Assembly (NCBI RefSeq): GCF_014529535.1
Contig: NW_023503616.1
Coordinates: 558,001 to 622,000, forward strand
From: Bradysia coprophila
Lineage: Eukaryota > Arthropoda > Insecta > Diptera > Sciaridae
Length of the DNA stretch: 64,000 nucleotides
Direction of reading: 5' to 3'
The translations under genes were made by a program, and so were the position numbers. The notes beneath the pieces are model-generated. The model was not told the origin of the DNA and made no database searches. It worked only from the letters and a program-made list of their open reading frames with translations. Shown piece after piece: positions 33,306-45,224 of this stretch (the stretch's first letter is position 1; every line of letters starts with the position of its first letter).

Positions 33306-36300
33306 ACTTCGAAATGTAATTGATGAGGCACATGAAAGAGATACTGACTTTTTTCATCCTAGAACGATCGAACGGTTGACATAAGTCCATCTGTTCTGAA
33401 TAAACAGTCTGATAACACTTAAAATCGAACGAAAAAGCTACACTATTGGCTAATAATGAAGTAGGTAGTCTGTTGCTTAGTTGACTGTGGTCAAAATTCA
33501 ATGTTTAAGGTTTTCAACTGCACAGAAATGCCCTTTTGTTTGAATGTGTGAGCTCGTAGAGAATCCTCATGTAAAAATTATTTCAATATGTCGGTTGAGC
33601 TTTAACTCCACACGTTTCATAAACATTCACAATCGGATATGTACTCACTCACACATTCAAACTGTTGCAATCATGACTCACAACTTGACTGAGTATGTAC
33701 CAATTCCTATTGTATCAAACTCTAACCGATACTCGAAACAAAAGAAGTAACCTTGGAAGTAACAGATATAATCGTGCAGATGGCGTCTAAAAATATCTGA
33801 GAAAAACGTGAAAGTTGTATTTCTAAGTAATTTCTAAAGATTTGAGACTCACCGGTCGCAAAAAAAACTGGAATTTCTTAGTTTAGTTTAGTTTAGAGTT
33901 CTTATAAATACTTATATTACAGAAGAACGTAATACTTCGAAAAGAAAGATGACTTCACCTGATGCTTATCCCATCCCATTTGCTGTCCATATTTTATTTA
34001 CTATCTCATTGAATGCGTAAATATCAGAATGCCAGAACCAGTGTTCTGTTCGTAAATTGAACTAGCTGGCATGAGTATACATTGAATGTTGTTAAACATC
34101 AAATTAAACTATGGAACGAATGCGATTATGAAATCACACGACACAAACAACTTACCCAATTTGGTCTCGAATTTGGTAGTTCTTTGTTCGAATTGTCCAT
34201 CTCCATTTAATATGGAGCTTTGTGTAATCCCTATTCGACCCAATCTTGGACAGTTTTTAGCACAGTAAAACGAGTTATTTATGGAGTTCACTTCAATTGA
34301 CTGGCGAACAGTATAACTAACACATTTATATCGATACCAATTCCGTTCGTCACAATAAATGAAATTGATGACATCGAACCAATATAATGAATGAAAAATT
34401 CACTGTTACAACGCCACTGATTTAATTTTACTTATTTTCTTGTTGCCTGAGCTTAAAACATATTATGTGGTGAATTAAAGATGGATGTTGCACACACAAT
34501 AAATTGGTAGTTAATTGAATAAAACACGGAAATAGAACTTTGGGAGCATAAATTGTAAAGTGTATGGATCTCTACACTTTCATTATAATTGATATTTTGA
34601 TAGAACAGTTGTTGCTCATGAAACTGGCCTGAGCAGCTCTTATTCACTGGGATCAATAAATTTTTCCAACCAACACCGTACGATTCAAATTTTATTCCAA
34701 CTAAAGTCACATGCCTTTATATTCAATTATTCCATATTAAAGTCTGGACACGCATTTTGTTTTGCACTATAAATGTATTTTTGTAACCAAAAATATGGTT
34801 ACCGTTACAGTGGCATACTCAAACTGCCTCTACATTTGTAAAATCGTCTAATTTTGAAGTGGAGGTTAAAACCATTAAATAATTTCAATTTGGTCAATAT
34901 TTGCTACTGTCGTCGGTGTATAGCAAAAGTATTGATAGACATAATGGCTTCGTTTGAGAAATCGTCTGCTAGACGAACACTTATCGAAAGTTCACCTGAT
35001 TTGGAAATTAATCTGTTTCATTAGCTTGATGAGTTCAGAATTTTCCAGTCCATGTTTACTGATATAAGGAACGACTATATATTTAACAAAACATGGGAAT
35101 TATCTACCAGAGTTTATTGACAGTGATGATACTTGTCATAGTCTCAAAGTGATTCAAAATTTGTTGATACTGTTTAGTCGACTAAGCCAACTAAACCTCG
35201 CTCAATCCAATTACATGTCATATTTGCTACATATACACGTAATGTGTTGCAGTTGTATGTAGTCTTCAAAGATCTCACAATCATAGTTCAATTGCAGTCG
35301 GTATTTTGCTGCATTGCATTAGATAATTAAATGAAAAAATCAAATTACAGTAACAATTGCAGCTACTAATGAACCGAAAATTTGGCAGTGTTTGAAAAAC
35401 GTTACAAAAAGTATCACTACTATCACATCGGTTGTTTATACACAGCAAGTATTTCTACATATTTATACTTATACTTAAAATACGAATGCAGGATGTTCCT
35501 CGTTAAGAGAAGTTTTATATTTCTGTTTGCTATAAAACCTATGATACCAACGAAGCAATTGGTCCATGGTAAGCTTAAAATATTTGTAGTCATTCTGTCA
35601 GATCAATAATCTGTCTAAAGAAGGTAAATTAGAAAGGTTTAATTTTCTAAGAGTTAGTTAAAACTGTAAGGTCAGTTCCTCAACGTAGACAAGTAACTAT
35701 AAAATTGTGAATGAATTTCTGTGTCCATTTTTTCATACCAGAAACTGGCACTTTTTTATGTCTAGTCTTTTGTAATTTAATCAACTTCTAAACGTATTCT
35801 GATGATCTAAAGGACACACACAGAAACATAACTTTGCAGTTAAAAATTAGCTCTCATTACAAACTGGTAATTCATAATTACGATGAAAGTAAAAATATAC
35901 AACGAAAATGGACATCCATGACAAAAATGGTACAAGCCGATGGGATTCAGGCATTCAGGCCGTATCAACAAATTTCACAAAAGTGGCACCACTTGCATCA
36001 TTTGTCCCAATATTTGAAATATACCATTAATCGTCAAGAAGATAAATGAAAAAAGTCGAATTTTTATTGCAATTAACTTCTCTGAAAAAAAAAATATTTT
36101 CAGAACAAAATAACGAAGCCAGTTCTCTGTTTGTAATCATCATTTTTGTTTTATTACATCACACTCATCCTCAAGCGAAACAAATTTTTGTTGAAAACTA
36201 ATTCGGGAAGATGCATCAGAACTTATGCATTCTTTAATTTGGCTTTTTCGGTTGTTTTTTATATGTTTTACTTCGTCTGATCCGTGTGTATGTTGCTGAT

Positions 36301-37903
36301 ATTTCGCACGTATCAAAATTAAATGCCGAATTATATTACTTGGAAGTGGATTTGTTTTTGTATATATTCACATGATTCACTACAATCTGCGTACTTATAA
36401 AACCATTAGCGCTTTATAATGACTAGAATTGCATTTTTTGTCGAAAATTATATGAATAAAGGCTCCGCATTTTTTGTATGCCTGTGAAGCGTGTCCCATG
36501 CGTCGAGATGGGTATTCCCATCAAACATTTTCAGCTTACTTTAAAACCATGTTCCAGCTAATTGGATCAGTGATTATTAGACATTTCAAACATTAAATGG
36601 AAAACGTTAAAGTTATCGCAATTGACGTCATCCAGCCGGTATTTTTATCAGATCAGAGATAAAATTCCATGAACTATCACGCCGATTTCTTATGATAATG
36701 AGCATTCTGTGAAGGTATTACTTGAATGATACCTTTTCATAGAACAACCAACAACAATCATCTACCTGATTGGACAGACATTGATATTAACATAGACGGA
36801 GTATGATAGTCCGCATTATTACGAAACATGAAACCATAATGATTTTTTTGAACAATTTATTCTTTGAACTATATCTATTCAAAACCACGTTAATTAAAAT
36901 TTAATTGGTCGAGAAATGAATTCTGTTTTCTGCTCTTTACGTAACATTATTAATTTTGCATTTTAATGCTATTACTAAGCAAAAAATATATCTTTTTGTA
37001 TCACAAGGTTCTAGTTATGAGACTTTTCAATCACCAGGCTTCACATTTTTCTCTACTGATTTATTGCAGATTTTAAGGGAAGAAAAGTAAAACAAACAAT
37101 GTCTTTTCCATATCTGATCACGGTCCGAATTATTTTTTTCTCGATTGAAATAGCTTAAGCGGATCAAGTTTGATAGATGTAAGATACTCACCTTTAGTAT
37201 TAGAATATCCCTGAACAATCCACAAGAATTGATAAATCGATCGTTCACTCACACAAAATCTTATTTTAAATTGAATTATATTTATTCACTCTCCAACTGA
37301 TCGTACAACAGGAAAATGAATCCAAGAAAATCTCTCTTGGAAAACAAGATAGGTATCGTCTAATGTCAATTGCAAAATATTTTTTGAAAATCATTTTTCT
37401 TATTTATATATGAAAATCATCCCTTGATTGGTATAGCATTTTTCATCACGCTTCTTACTCTGATGCCGATGCTGCGGTGACTTCATGAGACAAAAAATAT
37501 TGCAAGACCGAGAAAAATTTCGGTTTTGTTCAAAATGAATGGCTGACTTTACGGTGGATGGCCAAACGTAATATATGAGTTTTAGGACAAAATTATTTTC
37601 TTCGGCTATTATCATTTCTATTATTTTCTAAAAGCACTCAACGTACCAATCAATTCACAACTCCACCTACAGTTCGTTCGTTCAATCCAAATCTGCGACA
37701 TCTCCGATGAACATCGCTATAACATCTCAATGGGCGGTAAATTACAATGCTCACATGTCTCTAATTTAGTATGTTATATGTGTTTTTAGTATTCTTTTTC
37801 AATTTAGATTAAAAGCATTTGATGTTATCTTTGACCATTTTCTCTGCCATTTTATTTCTATACTTTACATCATATCATTGCTATAAAATTATTCGTTTGA
37901 AAG

Positions 37904-37984
37904 ATGAAGCGTATTTTATTCTACAAACTCATCATACTTCTGCTATTCGTTGCCTGCGTCATTGCGGAGGGAAAAAAAATATGA
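37904..37984 (+). pseudogene. Signal-peptide-like ORF, possibly a broken secreted peptide gene
   Basis: ATG at 37904 opens a 26-codon frame: MKR, then a strongly hydrophobic stretch (KLIILLLFVACVIAEG), then KKI and a TGA. Such a basic start, long hydrophobic core and small-residue end is typical of a secretion signal. The frame stops just after an eight-A run at 37972-37979. A one-base shift there would connect it to a frame continuing to about 38040. It may be a relic, an assembly indel or chance. Confidence 0.25.
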
Positions 37985-39099
37985 AGAGAAGAGGTGTACA
38001 TACATGCAATATTGTTGTTGAGGTTGAGGTTTCAACATTTTAATAATTGTGTTATTCAATGCAATCAATATTACATATAATTTGTCATGTAAACATTCTA
38101 ACAGAAAATGTGTCTGTAATGGGAGTCTATGTTAGAAAATGAATTTCAATTTACTAGACTTTTGTAATAGCTCAATTAAATGCGTATGAGACGCGTATTT
38201 ATATGGCTTGAAGAAAGCAACCGATCGTTAAATTTGTACGTTCTTTGAGGATTTACAGGCAAAAATACACAGCAAAATCCTTTTAGCCAAAAATAATTAC
38301 TAAACAATCCACCATCAAGCGTAACTATAATTCAAAACTTATCGTTTGAGTATACTTTGAAACGAGAAAGAATCTCAAGATCGCTAAATCTGTTCCTCAA
38401 TCTGTTCTGAAATACGGAAAAGTAAAAATTTACAAAATTTACATTTTCCACCATCGTGTCCAGACATAACTTTCCTTACTTCCGGAGCGTAAGTTCAAAT
38501 CTAAATATGCCAGTTTGTCTCCCACATGTTCAAAATTATGTAGCTCACCATGCTTTTTTATGATTACAGCTTTTATGTTCGAAAAAAAAACATTGTGTTA
38601 GACATGTACACTATGCTTGTTAAGCCCAGTTTCAAGTTTGATATATTTTTGGCTGAACTTGTGATACATTATTGCTTTTTTACTATGTCATTATCTGAAA
38701 TTAGAAGACAATTTGATCACGTGCGCAGTATGAATTGAATATAAAGCTGTAGAAATGCAGAGAAATATTATTAATTCATTAGCTTTACCGACTTCTTATT
38801 AAGCAAATAATTTGAGTTCTTCTTGCTTCGTTACCTAAAATATGTTTTGAGTATATGAAATGCGTACGTGGGTAGGAAGTTATTAAATAATTGATGGAAT
38901 TAAAGCGGTCAACCGTAGATTACTCGGCAAAAGATTCAACAGGGATTAGACTTACATTTTTAATTTTGCTTTTCATTTCAATATAGACCGTTGATCTGAT
39001 TTCGTTTTTTAATTGGTTCGATTAAGCATTCTGAAGAGACAAACGTTTCGCCATTAAATGATTAATTCTGTCACTTCTATTGTTTACACTATCGCTTTG

Positions 39100-39225
39100 T
39101 GTTTCATACAAAATCTTTTACTTCTTTAGTTTAACAGCACTTTGCTATACAAGAAATCACTTAACATAGCTCATCGCTTGTTTTTGCAACCCGATAACAG
39201 TTGACTATAGCCGTTTACCAAAGGT
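39100..39225 (+). repeat. Copy of the dispersed TTACTTC...GATAACAG repeat
   Basis: GTTTCATACAAAATCTTTTA is followed by CTTCTTTAGTTTAACA, then CCCGATAACAGTTGAC and TATAGCCGTTTACCAAAG. It matches the 20.9 kb copy across the whole length, including the TAGCCGTTT end. Confidence 0.55.
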
Positions 39226-40356
39226 TTCCCCAAGCGTCAACTGAATGTAGACATTATGTCTGCTGTGTTAAAAAGCTCAGGAAAATGTAGCACCTATATT
39301 CAATTAAAAATCATTGCAAAAATGAACAACCGGTGAAGGTGATACGGATACTTTCTAATTCGTAGTAGTATTAAATCAATATCAACATTGTTACCTCCAA
39401 TTTACAGGTAAGTATTAGAAGGTTCGGAAAATTCATCACGACATTTGTAACCACATAATCTGACATGATGTGTTAAGGTCAATAATAAAGACACCGAATT
39501 AAGAAGACGGCAACGTAAAGTATTTTAACAGTTTAAATATGGTAGAGATAATCAAAATTGGACAAAGTCTTTTGTGTATTTTCATTCTATTTTCCTTCTC
39601 AGTGAAAACAAAGTATTTTCATGAAAGTTACATGGTGTGCATGGGTGTTCGAGAGCATTTTTCTATTGACTAAGGTAAGTATACCTTTCGTGTTCTTCAA
39701 ATCGATCGCATTTTTTTAAACATGTCACCGGTGTATGATGCAATTAATTATGTTCATTACACGAAGTGAGATTATTGTAACAATTTTTCTTCAACTGATC
39801 TACCAGTTTTTGTTGATTTTAAAGTTATGTATTAAAAAGCATTTATTATACATAATTGCGTTCCAGATACGCTGTCAACATTTTTTTTTTCGAATTCATG
39901 CAAAAAAACCCACGATGGACTAAACTCCTCTCAAAGATATTACATTACAAACAACTTTGACATCGAAATTGGCATACCAACGTCATTCTTCTGTATTACT
40001 ATAAATTGATTTGATCAATCAAAATGTTTGTTCACAAGTTGATTCGCTGTACAATTTCATTCTTACTGTACACAAGAAGTCATTCAATTAGTTTTTATTT
40101 TCAGTGGTTGATTTAAATAAATCAGCATATAATACACACATATATTTGCAGCGAGCCAAAATACTCTTTGGCAAAAATGCAGATATGTAAATGAGACAAA
40201 GGAAAAAATGCTGTTCTGCGGAGTTAACAAATCAATTTACGATTTGCATGGAAAATTAAAATGAAAATGACTATCACATTTGTGGTGTTAACAGTGTATT
40301 ACAATATTACATGCAAGAGACAAGCAGTCTGTTTAGAAATGTTTTTTTTTTTCAAG

Positions 40357-40509
40357 TTACAAGTTGGTTTAAGTATATAAGTACAACTTGTGATTCTGAG
40401 TTATTTGATTCGGCCTTACGGCAATTTCATGCTTTAGATTTTAATTTAACATCTAATGATGAAAATGAAAAAAAAAGTATTTCATGTGACGCTATGTATC
40501 TCGTCAAAG
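40357..40509 (+). other. Exon-like open segment of unknown gene
   Basis: An open frame of 50 codons is bounded by a T-rich TTCAAG acceptor and a GTATGC donor (AAAG|GTATGC). The frame reads TSWFKYISTTC, then DSALRQFHALDFNLT, then SCDAMYLVKG, which looks like protein and not AT-rich noise. It needs a phase-1 upstream exon, and none of the nearby candidates fits. A possible phase-1 continuation follows the GCAG near 40983 but stops after about 16 codons. I do not recognise it. Confidence 0.25.
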
Positions 40510-41078
40510 GTATGCTATAACATTACAACGTTAGTATAAAGAAAATATTTGATTGAAATGCTAATGAACTAGAATGCATGTTATGGATCTACCAATAAAA
40601 CTTAGCACTAATTTGAATGTACAGCATACATACTAGAATGAGGAGTGTGTAATGAGAAGTGTATAACAGTTACATATATTTTCCGTTTAATATTGAACCA
40701 ACTTTGATATATGTTACGTTCATGGCTACATTTTGCATTGAAATTGAATCTTTGGTGGTAAGAATACATTGGTATCGTGTAATTTTCAAAAAATTTAATT
40801 AATTGCTCTGGTCAAACATCGCTTAGAGGAATGTTGTTCGCATGTGAATGGATTTTATGTGAGAAAAGATGTCAGTTGCTTGACTTTAATTTAAAACAAA
40901 AGAATAGATAGAAACTTTGTTAGCACGTTCGCGATTTGATGGTATTGATGAGTGACATGAAAGTAGTGTCTCATTGTTTGCAGGCAGCTATTACATGTTA
41001 TTAAAAATAAGCGAAACGCTCCCAGTAACATGACTTTCTGCAGTTAGAAGTTAGGAAGTAATAGATTTTCTATCCATA

Positions 41079-41285
41079 TTAACACATTCAAAATAATTGC
41101 GGCTTGTCGACTTTCGGCACCCTGGACTTTACTTAAATTGTCGTGGAATGCCTCCAAATAAATTTCTAAAAATCTAGAATTCAGTTTTGGATTTTTAGAA
41201 ATTTATTTGGAGGCATTCCACGACTATTTAAGTAAAGTCCAGGGTGCCGAAATTTGGCAAGCCGCAATTAATTTCAATGTGTTAA
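41079..41285. mobile_element. 207-bp hairpin MITE bounded by TTAA
   Basis: Almost the whole element is one long inverted repeat. The arms include GCACCCTGGACTTTACTTAA and GGAATGCCTCCAAATAAATT and extend to TTAACACATT at both ends. TTAA at each end is the target choice of piggyBac-type elements, but the end sequence CACATT is not a standard piggyBac terminus, so the superfamily is open. There is no coding capacity. Confidence 0.75.
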
Positions 41286-41462
41286 AAAAAACATTTGAAT
41301 CAAATGAAGTAACAGACTCGATAAACTCGATAATTTATTCTCTTCTGTGAAAGATAAGAAAATTACAAGCGCCAAAGATTTAAGACATCACATAGGAAAT
41401 CCCCCGGGTAAGATTTAAATCTTTTAGAGATTATTCAGGTATTCACATTCAGATATAAGTTT

Positions 41463-41875
41463 TTAGGCCTCTGCCATAAACAGTACATCTACTAAATATT
41501 TTTTCAAGTTCACCATGGGCAACACTGATTTGATACCATAGATAGAATATTGGAAAGGCAAGTAAAACTGTCGCAGAACATGAGGACAAGTTAATATAAA
41601 ACTCAAAACAAGAAGTAAGTAAAGAGATCGGCTGTCAATATCACACCAAAAAATCAATATAGTTAATTGTCGTTTAGTACTTCGTTTGTTAGTCCCAAAA
41701 TTGCCACCACATTTCTCTTGATTATAACAGATTCTTTGCATTAGGAAGTTCAATGATCGTTCAATAATTAGCTTTGTTTTAAACCATTTACTCCAAACGG
41801 TCCCACTTAGAGACATAAAACAACTTTGACTATACTGCCCCATGCAAAAGTTGACCATTACATAGTATAATCCCC
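41463..41875 (-). other. 131-codon ORF, possible membrane-protein or receptor relic
   Basis: A long - strand frame for such AT-rich DNA, preceded by a TTTTCGCAG acceptor. Its first half (FMSLSGTVWSKWFK, then a basic stretch before SLNFLMQR) faintly resembles the last exons of insect odorant receptors. The second half is hydrophobic (SLYLLLVLSFILT) and does not continue that resemblance. It ends at a TAG-type stop without an obvious poly(A) signal. I rate it a possible decayed receptor fragment at best. Confidence 0.2.
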
Positions 41876-42035
41876 CTGCGAAAATGATTCATTACGTGTG
41901 TATTACTTTCAGTTCATTTTTTTTCATTTTCCTGTGGAAATCACTTTCTCAAGGCGCAAGTAGCAAACCGTAATACATTTTTCCTAACTCATTTCGACTT
42001 CGTCGCTCATTTCCCACGTCATTTAGGAAAAACGT

Positions 42036-42151
42036 TGTTCCTAACTTATGCTAAAAGGCTTTTTTAGCGAATTCGATTCCAGCACTCGCCTCTGGCTCGA
42101 GCTGGAAACCTCTCATTCGCTAAAAAAGCGTTTTAGCATGCGTTAGGAAAA
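42036..42151. repeat. Palindromic repeat
   Basis: The arms TTCCTAACTTATGCTAAAA...TTTTTTAGCGAAT and ATTCGCTAAAAAAGCG...GCATGCGTTAGGAA are inverted copies with few mismatches. The centre is GC-richer (CTCGCCTCTGGCTCGAGC). A second short inverted pair around TTTCCTAA/TTAGGAAA adjoins on the left at 41978-42034. Confidence 0.6.
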
Positions 42152-42213
42152 TAACTATAATGCTGCTACGTACTTGATTACTTCGGAAACCACTCTGTCA
42201 TTATCGCTCACCG

Positions 42214-42332
42214 ACTCGTGTGTTTTTGAACAACTTGTTTCTGTAACTGTCGTTTTGACAAGAGAGATGTATTACACCCTACACTTGTCGAAAAGACAGT
42301 TGCCGAAGCTTGTTGCTCAAAAACACACGAGT
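42214..42332. repeat. Second palindromic repeat
   Basis: Outer arms: ACTCGTGTGTTTTTGAACAA against the inverse of TTGCTCAAAAACACACGAGT. Inner arms: AACTGTCGTTTTGACAAG against the inverse of CTTGTCGAAAAGACAGTT. It is a 119-bp near-perfect palindrome, unrelated in sequence to the one just upstream. Confidence 0.65.
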
Positions 42333-44654
42333 TTGCTTTTATCACAAAATTGTTAACTCAATAATGATTTACTTTCGCAGTATCGAATGTAACGTATTAG
42401 TGCTTGAAACACAATCTTCTACTTCCTTGGTTATAATATACATTTTGCTCAGCTTGTTTGCATATTTCAGGTGATGCATTTTCTCTTATTTGTCGATTGG
42501 ATTAAAATCAAGTTTCAAAACAAATTAAAAAATTTTGAACTAAAATAATATTTAATCTTTTTTCTCTCAGTGTATACTTTTGAAATACTATCGACCTCAC
42601 CATAGACGTAAAATATTTTGCTTCTCAAAAATTTTACACAAAATTAAAAATTTAATTTAATTTAATTTAAAAGAAATCTGTCCAGAGTCTATGTGATATA
42701 ATGAAATTGGACAACTAACATCTAAGCATCTGCAGACCACAGACGCTGTCGTTTTAATTCGATTGTTTCCGAATTTTTTCCCTCGTCCCTCGTAACTTAG
42801 GAATCAAATTTTGGAAAGGTGCAAAGTTGGATCGCCTTCCGCGATTTATTGAAAACTATATTTGTGAATTTGTATCATAAAATCCATACGCTAATAATAA
42901 TAATAATAACCTCTCCATTCCACCAACTCACATTTGATATTTTTTTAACGACTTTAATAAAATGAGTCAGTTTTTATTTGAATTCATTGGCCGATCACAT
43001 CTCTTCGACTGTATGGTTTTGCTTTTTATTATTGCTATAAGACGTTTTATAAGACATATAAGACAAGGAGAAAAAGAAACATTTAACAACGAATTCTAGT
43101 ATAATATTCAGCCATGTTTAACAATTTCCATCATATGATTTTGACACTGGATGTTTGTTTATCATTTTTATTAATTGGTGAACGAGAAATTTATCATTGA
43201 GCAGAAATACAGAGCGAAACATTGTACCATTTATTTAAAAAGAAAAAGTAAGTTCAAAGCACTTTGTTTAAAGCACATGCCGACAAGAGACATTCTGTCT
43301 GTCTTAGCTGTTTCCAACTCAAGAGTAAAATATAAATAGAATAAAAATATTCTCGTATCGATGATTATTCGCGAATATTTTACGTTCTACGTAAGAAATC
43401 CAGCTGGTTTGAATCAAAAATAATATTATGCTTGTGCAGTGTCTATAATGAGACCATCATACCACTGTCACTCCGTAAAAATATTTAAATTTTCGCTCAT
43501 TCAATTTATCAATACTCTTGTTGTAACCTAACATTCGTTTCCGAATGATGTCTTTGATGTTTTGTTACTACTTGGAAATATGAATTTCAAGAATTTGACA
43601 CAACTCGTACAAGAAACAATTCATTTTGGTGAATATTCCGTCAAAACCCGTCAACATTGAGATAATTAACATTTTTTTAAGTTAGAAAACCAATAGTCAT
43701 GTTAACAGATGTTCTGATCTTCGACTCATTCAACTTAAAATACTCGGTAACGTATGAAGAATACTTTATGGTTCGCCTAGGACTACCAGAATAATACCCT
43801 CAAGTTGAGTGCCTCAACAACAAAAAAAATGTGTCTTTAGGTCTGTGCCAAAATTGCCTTAAACTTCGATAGACCATCAGACTTCTCAGGCACTTTTTAA
43901 TGAATATTCTTGTGGTAAACTTTTATTTTGTCTTTTTGTGCTGTTCCTAGTTCATGGAATATATCAATAATATCAATTTCTATAAACACAATATTGTGGC
44001 AGAGTGAAGAGCATAACAATTATAACAACTTATGTGAATAGAATGATTGACATCCTTCTCGCATCCAGAATAACTTCGGCCAAATAATTTTTTTTTTATT
44101 GAATGAATAAATAGGATCTTATTTAAGTCACAAGTCAATTAATCATAATTTTTGCACAAAGTATTTTTTACAGATTTTTTTTTAGTGTCTATGTCTGATT
44201 TAGGTATTTCTTACGCTATGTCATGACTTAAAATAACTTTTCGAAAACAAATTTAACTAATTCTTAGTAAGATGGCGAAGAAAAAAATAATATTAAAAAC
44301 CAATTCAATGAATGGGACTGTCAATCAAAATTAATGTTTATTTTTTGTAAACTTGACATCATAAAAGCAAAATAATTAAAAATTATGTTATTAAATGACG
44401 TAAAACAAATACAAAAATCTTTTTCAGACGAATTAGTTTTGTCGCCGAAATAATAAAAATTTATTAATTCAACACGAAAGTGCAAGTCTTTGTTGTAGTG
44501 ATTCGCGAACATAACAATTTGAAGTGATTTTATTGATGAAATCAGATATAGAAGTCATTAACACCGACTAAAAAAACAATTTACTCGTTTGCGAACAGTT
44601 TCAGTTATTTGACGATTTCCTAATAAATCGTGTTGGAGTCATCTAGACTGGACA

Positions 44655-44773
44655 GCCTATTTTTAGGAATTTAATCCTTAAAAGTTTCATATTTTTTTTA
44701 CAAAATAAGGAATTTACAGGAATTTTTTAAGAACTTTATTGAATTTTAAAGAATTAAATCCCTAAAAATAGGC
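44655..44773. repeat. Inverted-repeat element
   Basis: GCCTATTTTTAGGAATTTAA at the left matches the inverse of TTAAATCCCTAAAAATAGGC at the right with one mismatch. The interior is AT-rich and non-coding. Confidence 0.55.
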
Positions 44774-44871
44774 CCTGATACTGACTCAGTATTACTGAGA
44801 CTAGCTGAATATTACATTTGAGTTTTCTTTATGCCAAAATCTGTTTCCACTTTTGTTCAAAGTATCGCCAA

Positions 44872-44995
44872 GTGGTTGTTACAAAATCTTTTACTTCATT
44901 GGTTTCAACATACGTTTTTTTGTTATAAAAGAAAACCACCTAGAGTTCATGGTTTACTTTTGCCATTGCAGTCGATAACAGATGACTCACTTACT
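44872..44995 (+). repeat. Copy of the dispersed TTACTTC...GATAACAG repeat, upstream of the protease gene
   Basis: GTTACAAAATCTTTTACTTC is followed by ATTGGTTTCAACATACG, and it ends GCAGTCGATAACAGATGACT. The copy lies 230-350 bp before the TYSND1-like start codon, so it may contribute to that promoter region. Confidence 0.5.
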
Positions 44996-45224
44996 TGCCA
45001 CTTGATCGATAGGCCAGTAGCCAGAAATTTATTTTTAAAATTTCCATCGTGGGTATTGAGGGTTCTGAGCCAAATTTTTTTTTTATGGAGAAATTTAATA
45101 GTCTGCATATTGCTTCCCAAATAGAACTATAACTATGAAGTTCGACAATATTTTGTTCTTCATTTTTTAATTTAAAACACCTACTTTCTCGATCAGATAC
45201 CACCACCCACCACGTACGTTCAGG

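Larger units (their letters stand above)
33306..41078. other. Non-coding tract with orphan ORFs
   Basis: No gene could be assembled here. TTTAG is repeated near 33880. Orphan signals noted separately are a signal-peptide-like ORF at 37904, a start-like exon at 39621 with a perfect GTAAGT donor, and an exon-like frame at 40357-40509. None could be joined in phase to another. Confidence 0.4.

Noticed and set aside
39621-40509. Secreted-protein gene joining exons at 39621-39674, 40152-40186 and 40357-40509
   Set aside because: The first two fit each other, but the third needs a different phase, so the chain fails.
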